A stretch of 64,000 nt of DNA from an uncultured Oscillospiraceae bacterium (GTDB lineage: Bacteria > Bacillota > Clostridia > Oscillospirales > Ruminococcaceae). The notes beneath the pieces are model-generated. The model ran no database searches. It was not told where the DNA came from and was given only the letters and a program-made list of their open reading frames with translations. Positions 7,533 through 17,406 of the stretch are shown here, piece by piece. The stretch is taken from NCBI GenBank assembly GCA_900539695.1, contig UQDG01000011.1, forward strand, positions 1 to 64,000, given 5' to 3'. A program made the translations under genes and the position numbers. Each line of letters starts with the position of its first letter. The stretch's first letter is position 1.

Positions 7533-8189
7533 ATGGAAGCGAAGGATAAAATTGTAGTGCGGGGCGAGCTGGCGCTGGTGCTGGCCGTGCTCATCAACAG
7601 CTTTGCAGTGGCCGTGACGGTGTATGCGGGGCTGGGCATTTCGCCGGTGTCCAGCTTCCCGTATGCGGTGTCGCTGGTGTTCCCGTTTTTGACGCTGGGC
7701 ACCTGGACGTACCTGTTCCAGGGCGTGCTGGTCATTACGTTGATGGTGCTGCGCAAGCGGTTTGTGCCGTCGTACCTGTTCAGCTTTGTGGCGGGCTTTT
7801 TCTTCGGCAAGCTGCTGGATGTGTTTGGTGCGTGGCTGCCCTGCCTGCCCTACAGCTGGGGCTGGCGCATCTTCTACTTTGTGGCCAGCTGCCCAGTCAT
7901 CGCGCTGGGCATTGCACTGTCCAACCGGTGCAAGCTGCCCATTATCCCGACGGATCTGTTTGCCCGGGACCTTTCGGAGATTATCCGCAAGCCTTACGCC
8001 AAGGTCAAGACGACGATGGACCTGACCTGCGTTGCGGTATCCATTGTGCTGACCGTAGTGGGTACCGGTACGCTGAAGGGAGTAGGCATCGGCACTGTGG
8101 TGGCTGCCCTGACCTATGGACGGACCGCTGGTTTGATTGGCAATTTGATTGATAAGAAGTTTTATTTTGTATCAGTGCTGGAGAAATAA
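7533..8189 (+). CDS. YczE-like integral membrane protein
   Basis: 218 aa, five to six membrane helices. It resembles the YczE/YitT group (also annotated DUF6198): GLGISPVSSFPYAVSL in the first half and KLPIIPTDLFARDLSEI in the second are the duplicated signature region. The ATG at 7533 has GGGGAGG upstream. It is divergent from TetR and carries its own promoter. It is distantly related to the product of 5197-5832 by these motifs. Substrate or function unknown. Confidence 0.85.
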   Translation: MEAKDKIVVRGELALVLAVLINSFAVAVTVYAGLGISPVSSFPYAVSLVFPFLTLGTWTYLFQGVLVITLMVLRKRFVPSYLFSFVAGFFFGKLLDVFGAWLPCLPYSWGWRIFYFVASCPVIALGIALSNRCKLPIIPTDLFARDLSEIIRKPYAKVKTTMDLTCVAVSIVLTVVGTGTLKGVGIGTVVAALTYGRTAGLIGNLIDKKFYFVSVLEK

Positions 8190-8299
8190 ACGAATTGCCT
8201 CCGCAGGGGGGCGCGGAACGGAAGCCACTCCATAAGACAAAAGGAGTCAGCCAAGATAAAAACCATATAGAAAAAATTATCAACCCAGATGGGCAAAAA

Positions 8300-9082
8300 T
8301 CATCCCAGTGCCACGTCCAGCACCATCATCACGCTGAATCCCAGCGCAAAGCAGATGGTGCCGACGTTGGAGTGCTCGCCCTGGGACATTTCGGGGATCA
8401 GCTCCTCGACCACGACGTAGATCATGGCCCCGGCGGCAAAGCTGAGCAGGTAGGGCAGGGCGGGCACCACCAGCCCGGCGGCCCAGATGGTAAACAGTGC
8501 GCCCACCGGCTCCACGGCACCGGACAGCGTACCCGCCCAGAACGCCCGGCCGCGGCTCATGCCCGCGGCTTTCAGAGGCATCGAAATGATAGCGCCCTCG
8601 GGAAAGTTCTGGATGGCAATGCCCAGGGACAGCGCCAGCGCACCCATCGCCGTGATAGACGCACTGCCCGTTAAGTAACCCGCGTACACCACGCCGACGG
8701 CCATGCCCTCGGGGATGTTGTGCAGCGTGACGGCCAGCACCAGCATCGTGGTGCGGGAAAAGCCGCTGTGGGGGCCTTCGGGCGTGTCGGCACCCTGGTG
8801 CAGATGAGGCACCGCCATATCCAGCAGCAGCAAAAAGCCGATGCCCAGCCAGAAGCCCACGGCGGCGGGGATGAACGCCAGCCGCCCCAGGCCCTCGGAC
8901 TGCTCCATTGCGGGGATGAGCAAACTCCAGATCGACGCCGCTACCATGACCCCGGCGGCAAAGCCGGTTAAAGCGCGCTGCACACCCTCGTGCAGCGTTT
9001 TTTTCATGAAAAATACGCAGGCGGACCCCAGCGTAGTGCCGGCAAAGGGGATAAGGATGCCGGGTAAACATTGCGTTAGCAT
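8300..9082 (-). CDS. ZIP family metal transporter
   Basis: 260 aa with eight expected membrane helices. The two metal-binding signatures are clear: HNIPEG in helix 4 and QNFPEG in helix 5, with a His-containing loop (PHLHQG) before helix 4. ZIP proteins bring divalent metals, mainly zinc, iron or manganese, into the cytoplasm. The first His of the helix-5 motif is Gln here, as in many bacterial ZIPs. The ATG follows GGGAGG. A second ZIP of a different subtype is encoded at 37990-38763. Convergent with the gene on its left. Confidence 0.92.
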   Translation of the reverse strand: MLTQCLPGILIPFAGTTLGSACVFFMKKTLHEGVQRALTGFAAGVMVAASIWSLLIPAMEQSEGLGRLAFIPAAVGFWLGIGFLLLLDMAVPHLHQGADTPEGPHSGFSRTTMLVLAVTLHNIPEGMAVGVVYAGYLTGSASITAMGALALSLGIAIQNFPEGAIISMPLKAAGMSRGRAFWAGTLSGAVEPVGALFTIWAAGLVVPALPYLLSFAAGAMIYVVVEELIPEMSQGEHSNVGTICFALGFSVMMVLDVALG

Positions 9083-9255
9083 AAACTAACCCTCCCTGTA
9101 AAAAAATGACCCGCCCGGCCCAAAACGGCAGTAACAGCGGGGAAAAGTTGACGAAAAATGAAAACACGATATTTGCCCTTATCCTACCACACCCGGCCCG
9201 TGCCGTCAATAGCCGGGAAGATGTGAACCATTGGTTAAAAATATATCAAAAACAC

Positions 9256-9284
9256 TTGCGCAAATTCCTTTTTATGCGTATAAT
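9256..9284 (+). promoter_or_regulatory. Promoter of the glycolytic gene group
   Basis: TTGCGC (9256-9261), 17 bases, TATAAT (9279-9284), 60 bases upstream of the pgk start. Confidence 0.75.
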
Positions 9285-9344
9285 ATGGGTATTGGGCGCA
9301 AAACGTCCCCATAACAATGTGTAATACCGAGAGGAGCTTTTACT

Positions 9345-10553
9345 ATGGGTTTGGGTAAAAAGACCATTGACGATGAAAACTACGCTGGCAAGCGCGTGCT
9401 GGTTCGCTGCGACTTCAACGTCCCGATGAAGGACGGCGTGATCACCAATGACAACCGTATCAACGCGGCTCTGCCGACCATCAAAAAGCTGATCAATGAT
9501 GGCGCCAAGGTCATTCTGTGCAGCCACCTGGGCAAGCCGAAGAACGGCCCCGAGGCCAAGTTCAGCCTGGCCCCTGTTGCTGTCCGCCTGAGCGAGAAGC
9601 TGGGCCAGCCCGTCACCTTTGCTGACGATGACACCGTTGTCGGCGAGAACGCCAAGGCTGCTGTTGCCACCATGGGCAACGGCGATGTTGTTCTGCTGCA
9701 GAACACCCGTTTCCGCAAGGAAGAGACCAAGAATGAGCCCGCTTTCAGCGAGGAGCTGGCCAGCCTGGCCGATGCTTACGTGGATGACGCTTTCGGCTCC
9801 TGCCATCGCGCCCACTGCTCCACCGCCGGTGTTACCGACTACATTAAGGATACCGCTGTCGGCTACCTGATGGAAAAGGAGATCAAGTACCTGGGCAACG
9901 CAGTGAACGATCCCGAGCGTCCCTTCACCGCCATTCTGGGCGGCGCTAAGGTCGCTGATAAGCTGAACGTTATCTCCAACCTGCTGGAAAAGGTCGACAC
10001 CCTGATCATCGGCGGCGGCATGGCCTACACCTTCCTGAAGGCCCAGGGCTACGAGATCGGCAAGAGCCTGTGCGATGACTCCAAGCTGGATTACTGCAAG
10101 GAAATGATGGCTAAGGCCCAGGAGAAGGGCGTTAAGCTGCTGCTGCCCGTTGATGCTGCCTGCATCAAAGACTTCCCCGATCCCATCGATGCCCCTGTCG
10201 AGACCGTCATTGTTCCTGTCAACGCTATCCCCGCTGACCAGGAAGGCTGTGACATCGGCCCCGAAACCATGAAGCTGTTCGCTGATGCCGTCAAGGCCAG
10301 CAAGACCGTTGTCTGGAACGGCCCCATGGGCGTCTTCGAGAACCCGACCCTGGCTGCCGGCACCCTGGCTGTTGCCAAGGCTATGGCTGAGAGCGACGCT
10401 ACCACCGTGATCGGCGGCGGCGACAGCGCTGCAGCTGTCCAGCAGATGGGCCTGGGCGACAAGATGACCCACATCTCCACCGGTGGCGGTGCTTCTCTGG
10501 AGTACCTGGAGGGCAAGGAACTGCCCGGCATCGCCGTTATCCAGAAAGCTTAA
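9345..10553 (+). CDS. pgk: Phosphoglycerate kinase
   Basis: 402 aa, normal length. It transfers phosphate from 1,3-bisphosphoglycerate to ADP in lower glycolysis (cytoplasm). The N-terminal [15 protein letters not shown] signature, the substrate-binding HLGKPK and the nucleotide-binding [10 protein letters not shown] / [13 protein letters not shown] segments near the end are all intact. The codons used are strongly biased (AAG, GTT/GTC, CTG), as expected for a very highly expressed gene. It starts the pgk-tpiA-gpmI group under the promoter at 9256-9284. A hairpin after the stop may set the ratio with tpiA. Confidence 0.99.
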   Translation: MGLGKKTIDDENYAGKRVLVRCDFNVPMKDGVITNDNRINAALPTIKKLINDGAKVILCSHLGKPKNGPEAKFSLAPVAVRLSEKLGQPVTFADDDTVVGENAKAAVATMGNGDVVLLQNTRFRKEETKNEPAFSEELASLADAYVDDAFGSCHRAHCSTAGVTDYIKDTAVGYLMEKEIKYLGNAVNDPERPFTAILGGAKVADKLNVISNLLEKVDTLIIGGGMAYTFLKAQGYEIGKSLCDDSKLDYCKEMMAKAQEKGVKLLLPVDAACIKDFPDPIDAPVETVIVPVNAIPADQEGCDIGPETMKLFADAVKASKTVVWNGPMGVFENPTLAAGTLAVAKAMAESDATTVIGGGDSAAAVQQMGLGDKMTHISTGGGASLEYLEGKELPGIAVIQKA

Positions 10554-10565
10554 TTTGTAACCCGC

Positions 10566-10599
10566 AGGGCGCGGCGGCAGAGCCGCTGCGCCCCTTTTT
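10566..10599 (+). terminator. Hairpin between pgk and tpiA
   Basis: GGGCGCGGCGGC pairs with GCCGCTGCGCCC, followed by TTTTT. No new promoter is visible before tpiA, so this is probably a leaky terminator or an mRNA-stabilising 3' end. Confidence 0.75.
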
Positions 10600-10634
10600 G
10601 TTTGAAAAATATATGAAATAAAGGAGCAACTATC

Positions 10635-11405
10635 ATGGATAAGCAGAACCGCAAGGCAATCATTGCCGGCAACTGGAAAATGAATAAAACCGCTACCGAG
10701 GCCGCCGAACTGATCGACGCCCTGATCCCCGCTGTGAAGGACGCTGGCTGCGAGGTCGTTATCTGTGTGCCTTTCACCGACCTGGTCACCGCTGTTGCCA
10801 AGACCAAGGGCACCAACATCCACGTTGGCGCTGAGAATGTCCACTTCGAGAAGTCCGGCGCTTACACCGGCGAGATCAGCGCTGACATGCTGACCGACCT
10901 GGGCGTTGAGTACGTCGTTGTCGGCCACAGCGAGCGCCGCCAGTACTTTGCCGAGACCGATGAGACTGTCAACAAGCGCGCCAAGGCTGCTCTGGCCGGC
11001 GGCCTGAAGCCCATCATCTGCGTCGGCGAGAGCCTGGCCCAGCGTGAGCAGGGTGTCACCGAGGAGCTGGTCCGCATGCAGGTCAAGATCGCCCTGAACG
11101 GCGTGACCGCTGACGAGCTGAAGAACGTCGTTATCGCCTACGAGCCCATCTGGGCTATCGGCACCGGCAAGACCGCTACCGCTGACCAGGCACAGGAAGT
11201 CTGCGCCGCTATCCGCAAGGTCGTCGGCGAACTGTACGGCGAGGATGCCGCCAAGGCCCTGACCGTCCAGTACGGCGGCAGCATGAATGCCAAGAACGCT
11301 GAGGAACTGCTGGGCAAGCCCGATGTTGACGGCGGCCTGATCGGCGGTGCTTCCCTGAAGGCCGACCAGTTTGCCATCATTGTTGACGCCGCCACCAAGG
11401 GCTGA
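10635..11405 (+). CDS. tpiA: Triose-phosphate isomerase
   Basis: 256 aa TIM barrel that interconverts dihydroxyacetone phosphate and glyceraldehyde 3-phosphate. GNWKMNKT carries the substrate lysine, VGHSERRQ the electrophilic histidine and [15 protein letters not shown] the catalytic glutamate. The phosphate-binding YGGSM and GGLIGGASL loops are present. AAGGAG precedes the ATG. It lies 81 bases after pgk and shares its strong codon bias. Confidence 0.99.
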   Translation: MDKQNRKAIIAGNWKMNKTATEAAELIDALIPAVKDAGCEVVICVPFTDLVTAVAKTKGTNIHVGAENVHFEKSGAYTGEISADMLTDLGVEYVVVGHSERRQYFAETDETVNKRAKAALAGGLKPIICVGESLAQREQGVTEELVRMQVKIALNGVTADELKNVVIAYEPIWAIGTGKTATADQAQEVCAAIRKVVGELYGEDAAKALTVQYGGSMNAKNAEELLGKPDVDGGLIGGASLKADQFAIIVDAATKG

Positions 11406-11424
11406 TACAATAGTAGAGTAAAAT

Positions 11425-11602
11425 GCCTCCCTCTGCGAGGGAGGTGGCGCGAAGCGCCGGAGGGAGAGACTTTCAAGTAAGCAACGGTTTACTTTATGTC
11501 TCTCCCCCACCGCCTACGGCGGAGCCCTTCGGGCCCGGACCCCTCTGTCGCTACGCGACATCTCCCCACACTGCGGGGAGTCACCCTCCCAGAGGGGGCC
11601 TT
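11425..11602. repeat. Dispersed inverted-repeat element, family C, copy 1
   Basis: A 178 bp segment between tpiA and gpmI made of paired GC-rich stems (CCCTCTGCGAGGG, GGCGCGAAGCGCC, CCGCCTACGGCGG, GTCGCTACGCGAC). Its ends are inverted relatives (GCCTCCCTCTG versus CAGAGGGGGCC). Similar ends occur at 58834-58973 and, as a single end, at 40846-40869. It has no coding potential and looks like a miniature inverted-repeat element inside a glycolytic unit. Confidence 0.65.
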
Positions 11603-11634
11603 TTGCGCTACCTGTACAAAAGGAGTTTCAATTT

Positions 11635-13161
11635 ATGTCTAAAAAACCTGTAATGCTTTGCATCATGGACGGTTTCGGCTGGACGCCGGATCAGACCTAC
11701 GGCAACGCCGTGGCCGCCGCCAATAAGCCCAACCTGGACAAGATCTTTGCCAACTATCCCATGACTACCATCCAGGCCAGCGGCATGGCCGTCGGCCTGC
11801 CCGAGGGCCAGATGGGCAACTCGGAAGTCGGCCACACCAACATGGGCGCTGGCCGCATCGTCTACCAGCAGCTGACCCTCATCACCAAGTCCATCAAGGA
11901 CGGTGAGATGCTCAAGAACCCCGTGCTGGTCAAGAACATGAAAGCTGCCATCGATGCCGGTAAGGCCATCCACCTGATGGGCCTGGTCGGCACCGGCGGC
12001 GTCCACAGCCATGCCGACCACTGGTACGGCGTGCTGGAGATGGCCAAGCACCTGGGTGCCAAGGACGTCTACCTGCACTGCATCATGGACGGCCGTGACA
12101 CCGACCCCCACAGCGGCAAGGGCTTCCTGGCTGACCTGCAGGCCAAGCTGGACGAACTGGGCATCGGCAAGATCGCCTCTGTTTCCGGCCGTTACTATGC
12201 CATGGACCGTGACAATAACTGGGACCGCGAGGAGAAAGCCTACGCTGCCTTTGTTTACGGCGAGGGCAACCACGCCGCCAACGCTGCCGAGGCTATCGAG
12301 GCCAGCTATGCTGCCGATGTGACCGACGAGTTCGTCGTGCCCGTTGTCACCTGCGAGGGCGGCCGTGTGCAGGATGGCGATACCGTTATCTTCATGAACT
12401 TCCGCCCCGACCGTGCCCGCCAGATGACCCGCATCTTCTGCGATGATGCTTTCACCGGCTTTGAGCGCCGCGGCGGCCGCAAGCAGGTCAACTATGTCTG
12501 CATGGCCGAGTACGATGCCACCATGCCCAACTGTGAAGTGGCTTACCCGCCGGTCGAGCTGAAGAACACCTTGGGTGAGTACCTGGCTGCCCACGGCAAG
12601 ACCCAGCTGCGCATTGCCGAGACCGAGAAGTACGCCCATGTGACGTTCTTCTTCAACGGCGGTGTCGAGCAGCCCTGCGAGGGCGAGGACCGCAAGGTCA
12701 TCCCCAGCCCGAAGGTTGCCACCTACGACCTGAAGCCCGAGATGAGCGCCTACGAGGTTGCCGACGAGTGCAAGGCCCGCATCGAGAGCGGCAAGTACGA
12801 TGTCATCATCCTGAACTTTGCCAACTGCGACATGGTCGGCCACACCGGCGTGTTTGACGCCGCTGTCAAGGCTGTCGAGGCTGTTGACAAGTGCGTGGGC
12901 GAGGTCACCGACGCTGTGCTGAACGCTGGCGGCGTGGTCTTCCTGACCGCCGACCACGGCAACGCCGAGAAGATGAAGAACCCCGATGGTTCTCCCTTCA
13001 CCGCCCACACCACCAACGTGGTGCCCTTCGCCGTCATCGGCGCTGGCAATGTGAAGCTGCGTGAGGGCGGCTGCCTGGCAGACATCGCCCCCACCATGCT
13101 GCCCTATATCGGCCTGCCCGTCCCGGCTGAGATGACCGGCAAGAGCATTATCGTCGACTAA
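11635..13161 (+). CDS. gpmI: 2,3-bisphosphoglycerate-independent phosphoglycerate mutase
   Basis: 508 aa, full length for the metal-dependent iPGM of the alkaline phosphatase superfamily. It converts 3- to 2-phosphoglycerate. MDGFGW binds metal, the phosphoserine lies in MGNSEVGH, and DGRDTDPHS and the late TADHGNAE metal ligands are intact. AAAGGAG precedes the ATG. Codon bias is high as in pgk and tpiA. The stop is followed at once by the family A 3' element and then a terminator. Confidence 0.99.
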   Translation: MSKKPVMLCIMDGFGWTPDQTYGNAVAAANKPNLDKIFANYPMTTIQASGMAVGLPEGQMGNSEVGHTNMGAGRIVYQQLTLITKSIKDGEMLKNPVLVKNMKAAIDAGKAIHLMGLVGTGGVHSHADHWYGVLEMAKHLGAKDVYLHCIMDGRDTDPHSGKGFLADLQAKLDELGIGKIASVSGRYYAMDRDNNWDREEKAYAAFVYGEGNHAANAAEAIEASYAADVTDEFVVPVVTCEGGRVQDGDTVIFMNFRPDRARQMTRIFCDDAFTGFERRGGRKQVNYVCMAEYDATMPNCEVAYPPVELKNTLGEYLAAHGKTQLRIAETEKYAHVTFFFNGGVEQPCEGEDRKVIPSPKVATYDLKPEMSAYEVADECKARIESGKYDVIILNFANCDMVGHTGVFDAAVKAVEAVDKCVGEVTDAVLNAGGVVFLTADHGNAEKMKNPDGSPFTAHTTNVVPFAVIGAGNVKLREGGCLADIAPTMLPYIGLPVPAEMTGKSIIVD

Positions 13162-13163
13162 GA

Positions 13164-13213
13164 CGAGGGACTTTCGGCCTTTTTTGAAAAAGGCCTGGCG
13201 AAAAACTTTTAAT
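13164..13213 (+). repeat. 3' stem-loop element, family A, copy 1 (after gpmI)
   Basis: GGGACTTT, then a GGCCTTTTT/AAAAAGGCC stem-loop and the tail GCGAAAAACTTTTAATA. It begins 3 bases after the gpmI stop. The same order of parts follows deoC, the gene at 51714 and the PFK gene at 54917. A separate terminator hairpin comes next. Confidence 0.65.
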
Positions 13214-13225
13214 ATTTCGACCCAT

Positions 13226-13265
13226 AAAGCGGGAGCCTGCGGTAAGCGGGTTCCCGCTTTTTTTA
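13226..13265 (+). terminator. Terminator of the glycolytic group
   Basis: AAGCGGGA...TTCCCGCTT followed by seven Ts. Confidence 0.85.
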
Positions 13266-13266
13266 G

Positions 13267-13295
13267 TTGAGAAAATACACGAAAAATGGTATAGT
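13267..13295 (+). promoter_or_regulatory. Promoter of the membrane protein gene at 13336
   Basis: TTGAGA (13267-13272), 17 bases, TATAGT (13290-13295). The -35 directly follows the previous terminator. Confidence 0.65.
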
Positions 13296-13335
13296 AGAAA
13301 CTATAAAAGTATGGATGTAAGGAAACTTTATCGCT

Positions 13336-15648
13336 ATGAAAGAAAAAATACAAGCTTACCTGCGTAAACCGGCTGTGCTGGGGCTGTTGGCTGTGGAACT
13401 GCTGGTCGTCGCTTTTGCCCTGGCGGCGGCGCTGCGCCCGGCGGCTGCGTATACCTTTACCGCCGACCAGTGGGAGAGCATCGCCCAGGAGTCAGAAATC
13501 GGTTATGACGAGGACGGCCGCATCGGCGTTACCGAAATGACCGATGGCGAGGACATCCTCCAAACCCCAGCCATGACCCTGCCCAAAGGGCACTATAAGG
13601 TGACGCTGGATTACCGCTATGTGCCCAGCGTGTGGGAGGGCGGTGTCGAGCGCCGCTCCTGCGTGTATTTTGCTTCGTATGATGCGGGTACCGTTACCGG
13701 GGAAAAGCCCTGCGTCAATGTGAAAAAGCAGCAGGACACCCTGACGCTGAATGTCAGCGACTACAGTGAAACGGTCCGGTTGGTGGCCCATAATGATGGC
13801 GGTATCTTTACGCTGGGGCCTGTGCATATTGAACAGGATATGCTGTATGCGGGGGCCTGTGTGGCGGGCTGGCTGCTGCTGTTTGTGCTGCTGGATGCCT
13901 TTTTGCTGCTGACCGTACCCGGCAGCCCGGTGCGGCTGGCGGATGCTGAACTGTGTGCCTGCCTTTGGGTGCTGTGTGCAGTGGCCGTGCTGACCTGCGC
14001 CCCGGCCATGACCAACAGCGGGGCACTGCAGGGGGCGGACTGGTCGTTCCATCTTTCCCGTATTGAGGGCATTGCCCAGGGCCTGCGGGAGGGGCAGTTC
14101 CCGGTCCGCGTTTACAGCATAGCGAAAAATGGGTATGGCTATGCGCCCTCGCTGTTTTATGGGGAGCTGCTGCTCTATTTCCCGGCGGTACTGCGCTTAT
14201 TGGGGATGAGTGTGCAGGGGGCGTATCATACCTATCTGCTGGCACTCCAGCTGTTGACGGTGGACATTGCCTTTTTCAGCCTGCGGCAGATTTTCCGGCA
14301 TAACAAGACGGCCCTGGTGGGCAGCGTCCTGTATATGCTGTCTACCTATCATCTGTATAAGATTTACTGGCTCAGCGCAGTGGGGGAGTACACAGCCATG
14401 GCGTTTCTGCCGTTGATTCCGGCTGCCCTGTATGAATTGTATGGGGACCGTCCGCTTACCCGCAAGCGGCTGCGCCGGGCCTGCGCAGAACTTGTTGCGG
14501 CCTTTGGAATGCTGCTGCAGGTGCATCTGCTGTCCTTGGAGATGGCAGTTCTGGCAACAGCCGTGTTCTGCCTGATGCGGTTCCGCCGGACGTTCAGCAA
14601 GGCGGTGTTCTTCACATGGCTGAAGGCTGCTGTGCTGACGGTGCTGCTGAATCTGTGGTTCCTGGTGCCGTTCCTGACCCTGATGCTGAGCGGCGACTAC
14701 AATAATATGTATACCGGCAGTGCCGAAAATGGCGGCCAGATTGTGAAAAACAGCGGCCTGCGGATTGCAGAGCTGTTCGGCTGGCAGAAAAACCACAACA
14801 ACCTTGGCCCGGAATTGTTGGCCGGTGGGTTTGTGCTGCTGTGGTGCTGGCTGACCCTGCGGGCCAAGGAGAAACCGCAGCAGCCGGAGCGGCGCAGTAT
14901 CCGCCTGGGGCTTTGGGCCGCAGGGTTTGCGGCGCTGGCCTGCTGGATGAGCACGAACACTTTCCCGTGGCAGGCCGTGGGCCGCATCCCGGTGGTGGGG
15001 CGTATCCTGGTGGCAATCCAGTTCCCGGGGCGGTATCTTTCTTTGGCGACGGTGCTGCTGGTACTGGCGGCGATGTGCGGGTTGGCGGCGCTGCGGCAGG
15101 TCGGCTATGCGCGGCCGGTGGCGGTGCTCCTTGTGGGGGTATCGGTTTTCGGCGCGGCGCTTTTCTTCCGCGACCAGCAGGCCGATGCTGCCTACCTGGG
15201 TGACGGCGGACAGCTGATGTATTCCGAGTACAAAAAGTTCAACATGGGCTGGTACTTTGACGGCCTCTACCTGCCGGACGGTGCCAGCGAGACCCAGAAC
15301 GGCTACGAGAGCACGGCACAGGTCACCACGGTGGAGGTTACCTCCGTAGAGCAGGAAAACGGCGTCACAACCCTGGCCTGCACCGAAACCAGCGGTCAGG
15401 ACCAGCACGCGGAACTGCCGCTGCTGTATTATCCCGGCTATACGGTGACGGAAGGCCCCGGCACGGCCTTTAAGACGGTCAACGGCCTGGTGGGCGTGAC
15501 GGTGCCCGCCAACTACAGCGGCACCATCCGGGTAGCCTTCCGCGAACCCAAGCGCTGGCTGCTGGCAGATGGGGTAAGCGTGGCGACGGCGGTTGTGCTG
15601 CTTTGTGCTATGAGAAGGAAAAAGAGTAAGCGCAGAAAAGAGGCCTGA
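13336..15648 (+). CDS. Large GT-C-like membrane protein (PTPS_related / YfhO-like)
   Basis: 770 aa. A first membrane helix at about 15-35 is followed by an extracytoplasmic beta-rich segment (to about 165), then about eleven helices and a second extracytoplasmic domain near the C-terminus before a last helix and a basic KKSKRRK tail. The segment ADWSFHLSRIEGIAQGLREGQFPVRVY matches my recollection of the membrane family called '6-pyruvoyl-tetrahydropterin synthase related', a GT-C-like group unrelated to that enzyme. The likely role is transfer of a lipid-linked sugar outside the cell. It opens the glycan region under its own promoter. No donor or acceptor can be named. Confidence 0.75.
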   Translation: MKEKIQAYLRKPAVLGLLAVELLVVAFALAAALRPAAAYTFTADQWESIAQESEIGYDEDGRIGVTEMTDGEDILQTPAMTLPKGHYKVTLDYRYVPSVWEGGVERRSCVYFASYDAGTVTGEKPCVNVKKQQDTLTLNVSDYSETVRLVAHNDGGIFTLGPVHIEQDMLYAGACVAGWLLLFVLLDAFLLLTVPGSPVRLADAELCACLWVLCAVAVLTCAPAMTNSGALQGADWSFHLSRIEGIAQGLREGQFPVRVYSIAKNGYGYAPSLFYGELLLYFPAVLRLLGMSVQGAYHTYLLALQLLTVDIAFFSLRQIFRHNKTALVGSVLYMLSTYHLYKIYWLSAVGEYTAMAFLPLIPAALYELYGDRPLTRKRLRRACAELVAAFGMLLQVHLLSLEMAVLATAVFCLMRFRRTFSKAVFFTWLKAAVLTVLLNLWFLVPFLTLMLSGDYNNMYTGSAENGGQIVKNSGLRIAELFGWQKNHNNLGPELLAGGFVLLWCWLTLRAKEKPQQPERRSIRLGLWAAGFAALACWMSTNTFPWQAVGRIPVVGRILVAIQFPGRYLSLATVLLVLAAMCGLAALRQVGYARPVAVLLVGVSVFGAALFFRDQQADAAYLGDGGQLMYSEYKKFNMGWYFDGLYLPDGASETQNGYESTAQVTTVEVTSVEQENGVTTLACTETSGQDQHAELPLLYYPGYTVTEGPGTAFKTVNGLVGVTVPANYSGTIRVAFREPKRWLLADGVSVATAVVLLCAMRRKKSKRRKEA

Positions 15649-15678
15649 AAGGATTCCGCTCTTTTACTTGCGGACAGC

Positions 15679-15707
15679 TTGCGCTTTGCGTAGAAATGGG
15701 GTATAGT
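15679..15707 (+). promoter_or_regulatory. Promoter of the membrane protein gene at 15740
   Basis: TTGCGC (15679-15684), 17 bases, TATAGT (15702-15707). Confidence 0.6.
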
Positions 15708-15739
15708 TAAAGTTAGAAAAATCGCAATGGGAGAATTGG

Positions 15740-17392
15740 ATGGATAAGCAAATGAAAGGCAGCAGCCTTAAAAAAATAGGAGCCTTGCTGCCGTGGTTGT
15801 GGTTGGCGGCTGGGTATGTGCTGGACATGTGGTTCCAGCTGGTGCCGGGTAAGTGGATCGTTGATTCTGACCTGGCATCAGAAATGATGCTGACCAAGAT
15901 CCTGAACCAGGAAGGCTCGATCTTAAGCCACAGCTGGTATTATTCAACCGAACTCCGCGTTGTAAATATGCAGTGGTTTTATCGCCTGGGGCTGCTGCTG
16001 TTCCCGGATGATTGGCATCTGGCACGTACCTTTGGCATGGCGATTGCCTTGTTGGTCTTTATTGCGGCGGCGCTGCTACTGGCAAAGGGAATTGGGTTGG
16101 GAAGCCTGGGCCCCTGGATGGCAGGTGCGCTGATCTGGCCCTTTGGTATGCGCTATCTCGTCTATGCGATGTACGGTGGCTATTATCTGATCCACATGCT
16201 TTTGCCTATGCTGACGTTGGCGCTGGTCTTTTGCAGTATCCATGCGCAAAACCGAAGGCCTAAAGTGCTGTGTGCTGTATTGGCTTGCCTGGCGGCTTTG
16301 GGGGCAGGCTTAAACGGCGTAAAGGTCCTGATGGTATTTCAGGCACCGTTCCTGCTGGCGACGATGCTCCTGGCGGTTATGGCTCTGAACAGCTGTGGGA
16401 AAACTAACTGGAAAGATGCTTGCCGGACCTGCGGGACGGAGATGCAGCTGTTAGCAGGTGCGCTGTATACCACAGTGGCGGCGATGGCTGGCTATGTCAT
16501 CAACGCAAAGATCCTGGCAAAAAGCTATAGCTTTAAATCCTTTGGCGGCGTTACCTGGAGCCGCCCGCGGGATGGCTTATTTGAACTGCAGCGGATCATT
16601 GTGGATTATTTCCATGAATTTGGGTATACAGACGGAGTGGGCGTTTTCCACTTCAGCGGCATTGCGTCTGGCCTGGGACTTTTGATCGGCATCTGGCTGG
16701 CCTTTTGCATTGTGCGGCTGCTGTTCCGTTACCGCAGCCTGGCAGTAGCAGAGCGCTTTATGGTGTTGCTGCTTTGCAGCATGATTGCAGTCTGTGGTAT
16801 CTCGTTCTCCTATTTCCAGGAGTACAGCCAATATTTCTGGTTCCCCAGTATGCCGGCGGCTTTTGCCGTTATGGCTATTGAAATCAAAACGGAAAAGCTG
16901 CATTTGCCGGGAGAACGGCGCACACTGGCGTTTTTGCTGGCAGGAGCACTTTCCATTTGCGGCATAAACACGGTGCGCCAACAGATCGAGCACCCCGCAT
17001 TGGGGCGCATTGGAATTGACAAAGTCGCATATTGGCTGGTAGATAATGGCTATTCTGAAGGATATGCGACTTTCTGGAATGGCGGCTGCATGACAGAAAT
17101 TACCAGCGGAAAGTTAGACATCTGGTACACGAATCTCCGTGATGATTATAATGAGGGATGGCTGCAGCCGGATTATCACCTGACCCGCGACCCGGAAAAA
17201 CCGTTTATTCTGGTCGATACAGAAACAGATGGCCCGGTAGACGAAGTACCGCTTGTTCAGCACGGTGGATGTACAGAAGTGTACAATGACGGCCGTTATG
17301 TGGTATATACGTATGATTCCGCCGAAGCAATGCATGCAGCATCCGACGCGGAACATGCGAAAACCAATGAGAACCAAAACTCTGACCAATAA
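15740..17392 (+). CDS. GT-C-like polytopic membrane protein, hypothetical
   Basis: 550 aa, about ten to twelve membrane helices. The first extracytoplasmic loop has acidic residues after helix 1 (WIVDSDLASEMML), the place where GT-C glycosyltransferases carry their catalytic acids. A soluble C-terminal region (about 430-550) follows the last helix. I cannot assign a named family. Base use is more AT-rich than in its neighbours, which may mark separate origin. GGGAG precedes the ATG, and 14 bases separate it from the amidotransferase gene, so they are probably co-transcribed. Confidence 0.7.
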   Translation: MDKQMKGSSLKKIGALLPWLWLAAGYVLDMWFQLVPGKWIVDSDLASEMMLTKILNQEGSILSHSWYYSTELRVVNMQWFYRLGLLLFPDDWHLARTFGMAIALLVFIAAALLLAKGIGLGSLGPWMAGALIWPFGMRYLVYAMYGGYYLIHMLLPMLTLALVFCSIHAQNRRPKVLCAVLACLAALGAGLNGVKVLMVFQAPFLLATMLLAVMALNSCGKTNWKDACRTCGTEMQLLAGALYTTVAAMAGYVINAKILAKSYSFKSFGGVTWSRPRDGLFELQRIIVDYFHEFGYTDGVGVFHFSGIASGLGLLIGIWLAFCIVRLLFRYRSLAVAERFMVLLLCSMIAVCGISFSYFQEYSQYFWFPSMPAAFAVMAIEIKTEKLHLPGERRTLAFLLAGALSICGINTVRQQIEHPALGRIGIDKVAYWLVDNGYSEGYATFWNGGCMTEITSGKLDIWYTNLRDDYNEGWLQPDYHLTRDPEKPFILVDTETDGPVDEVPLVQHGGCTEVYNDGRYVVYTYDSAEAMHAASDAEHAKTNENQNSDQ

Positions 17393-17406
17393 AAAAGGAG
17401 AAACTT

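Noticed and set aside
9246-11510. A 754-codon open frame on the minus strand opposite pgk and tpiA
   Set aside because: It is a shadow of the strongly biased codons of two clear glycolytic genes. It has no ribosome binding site and a low-complexity, repetitive translation.
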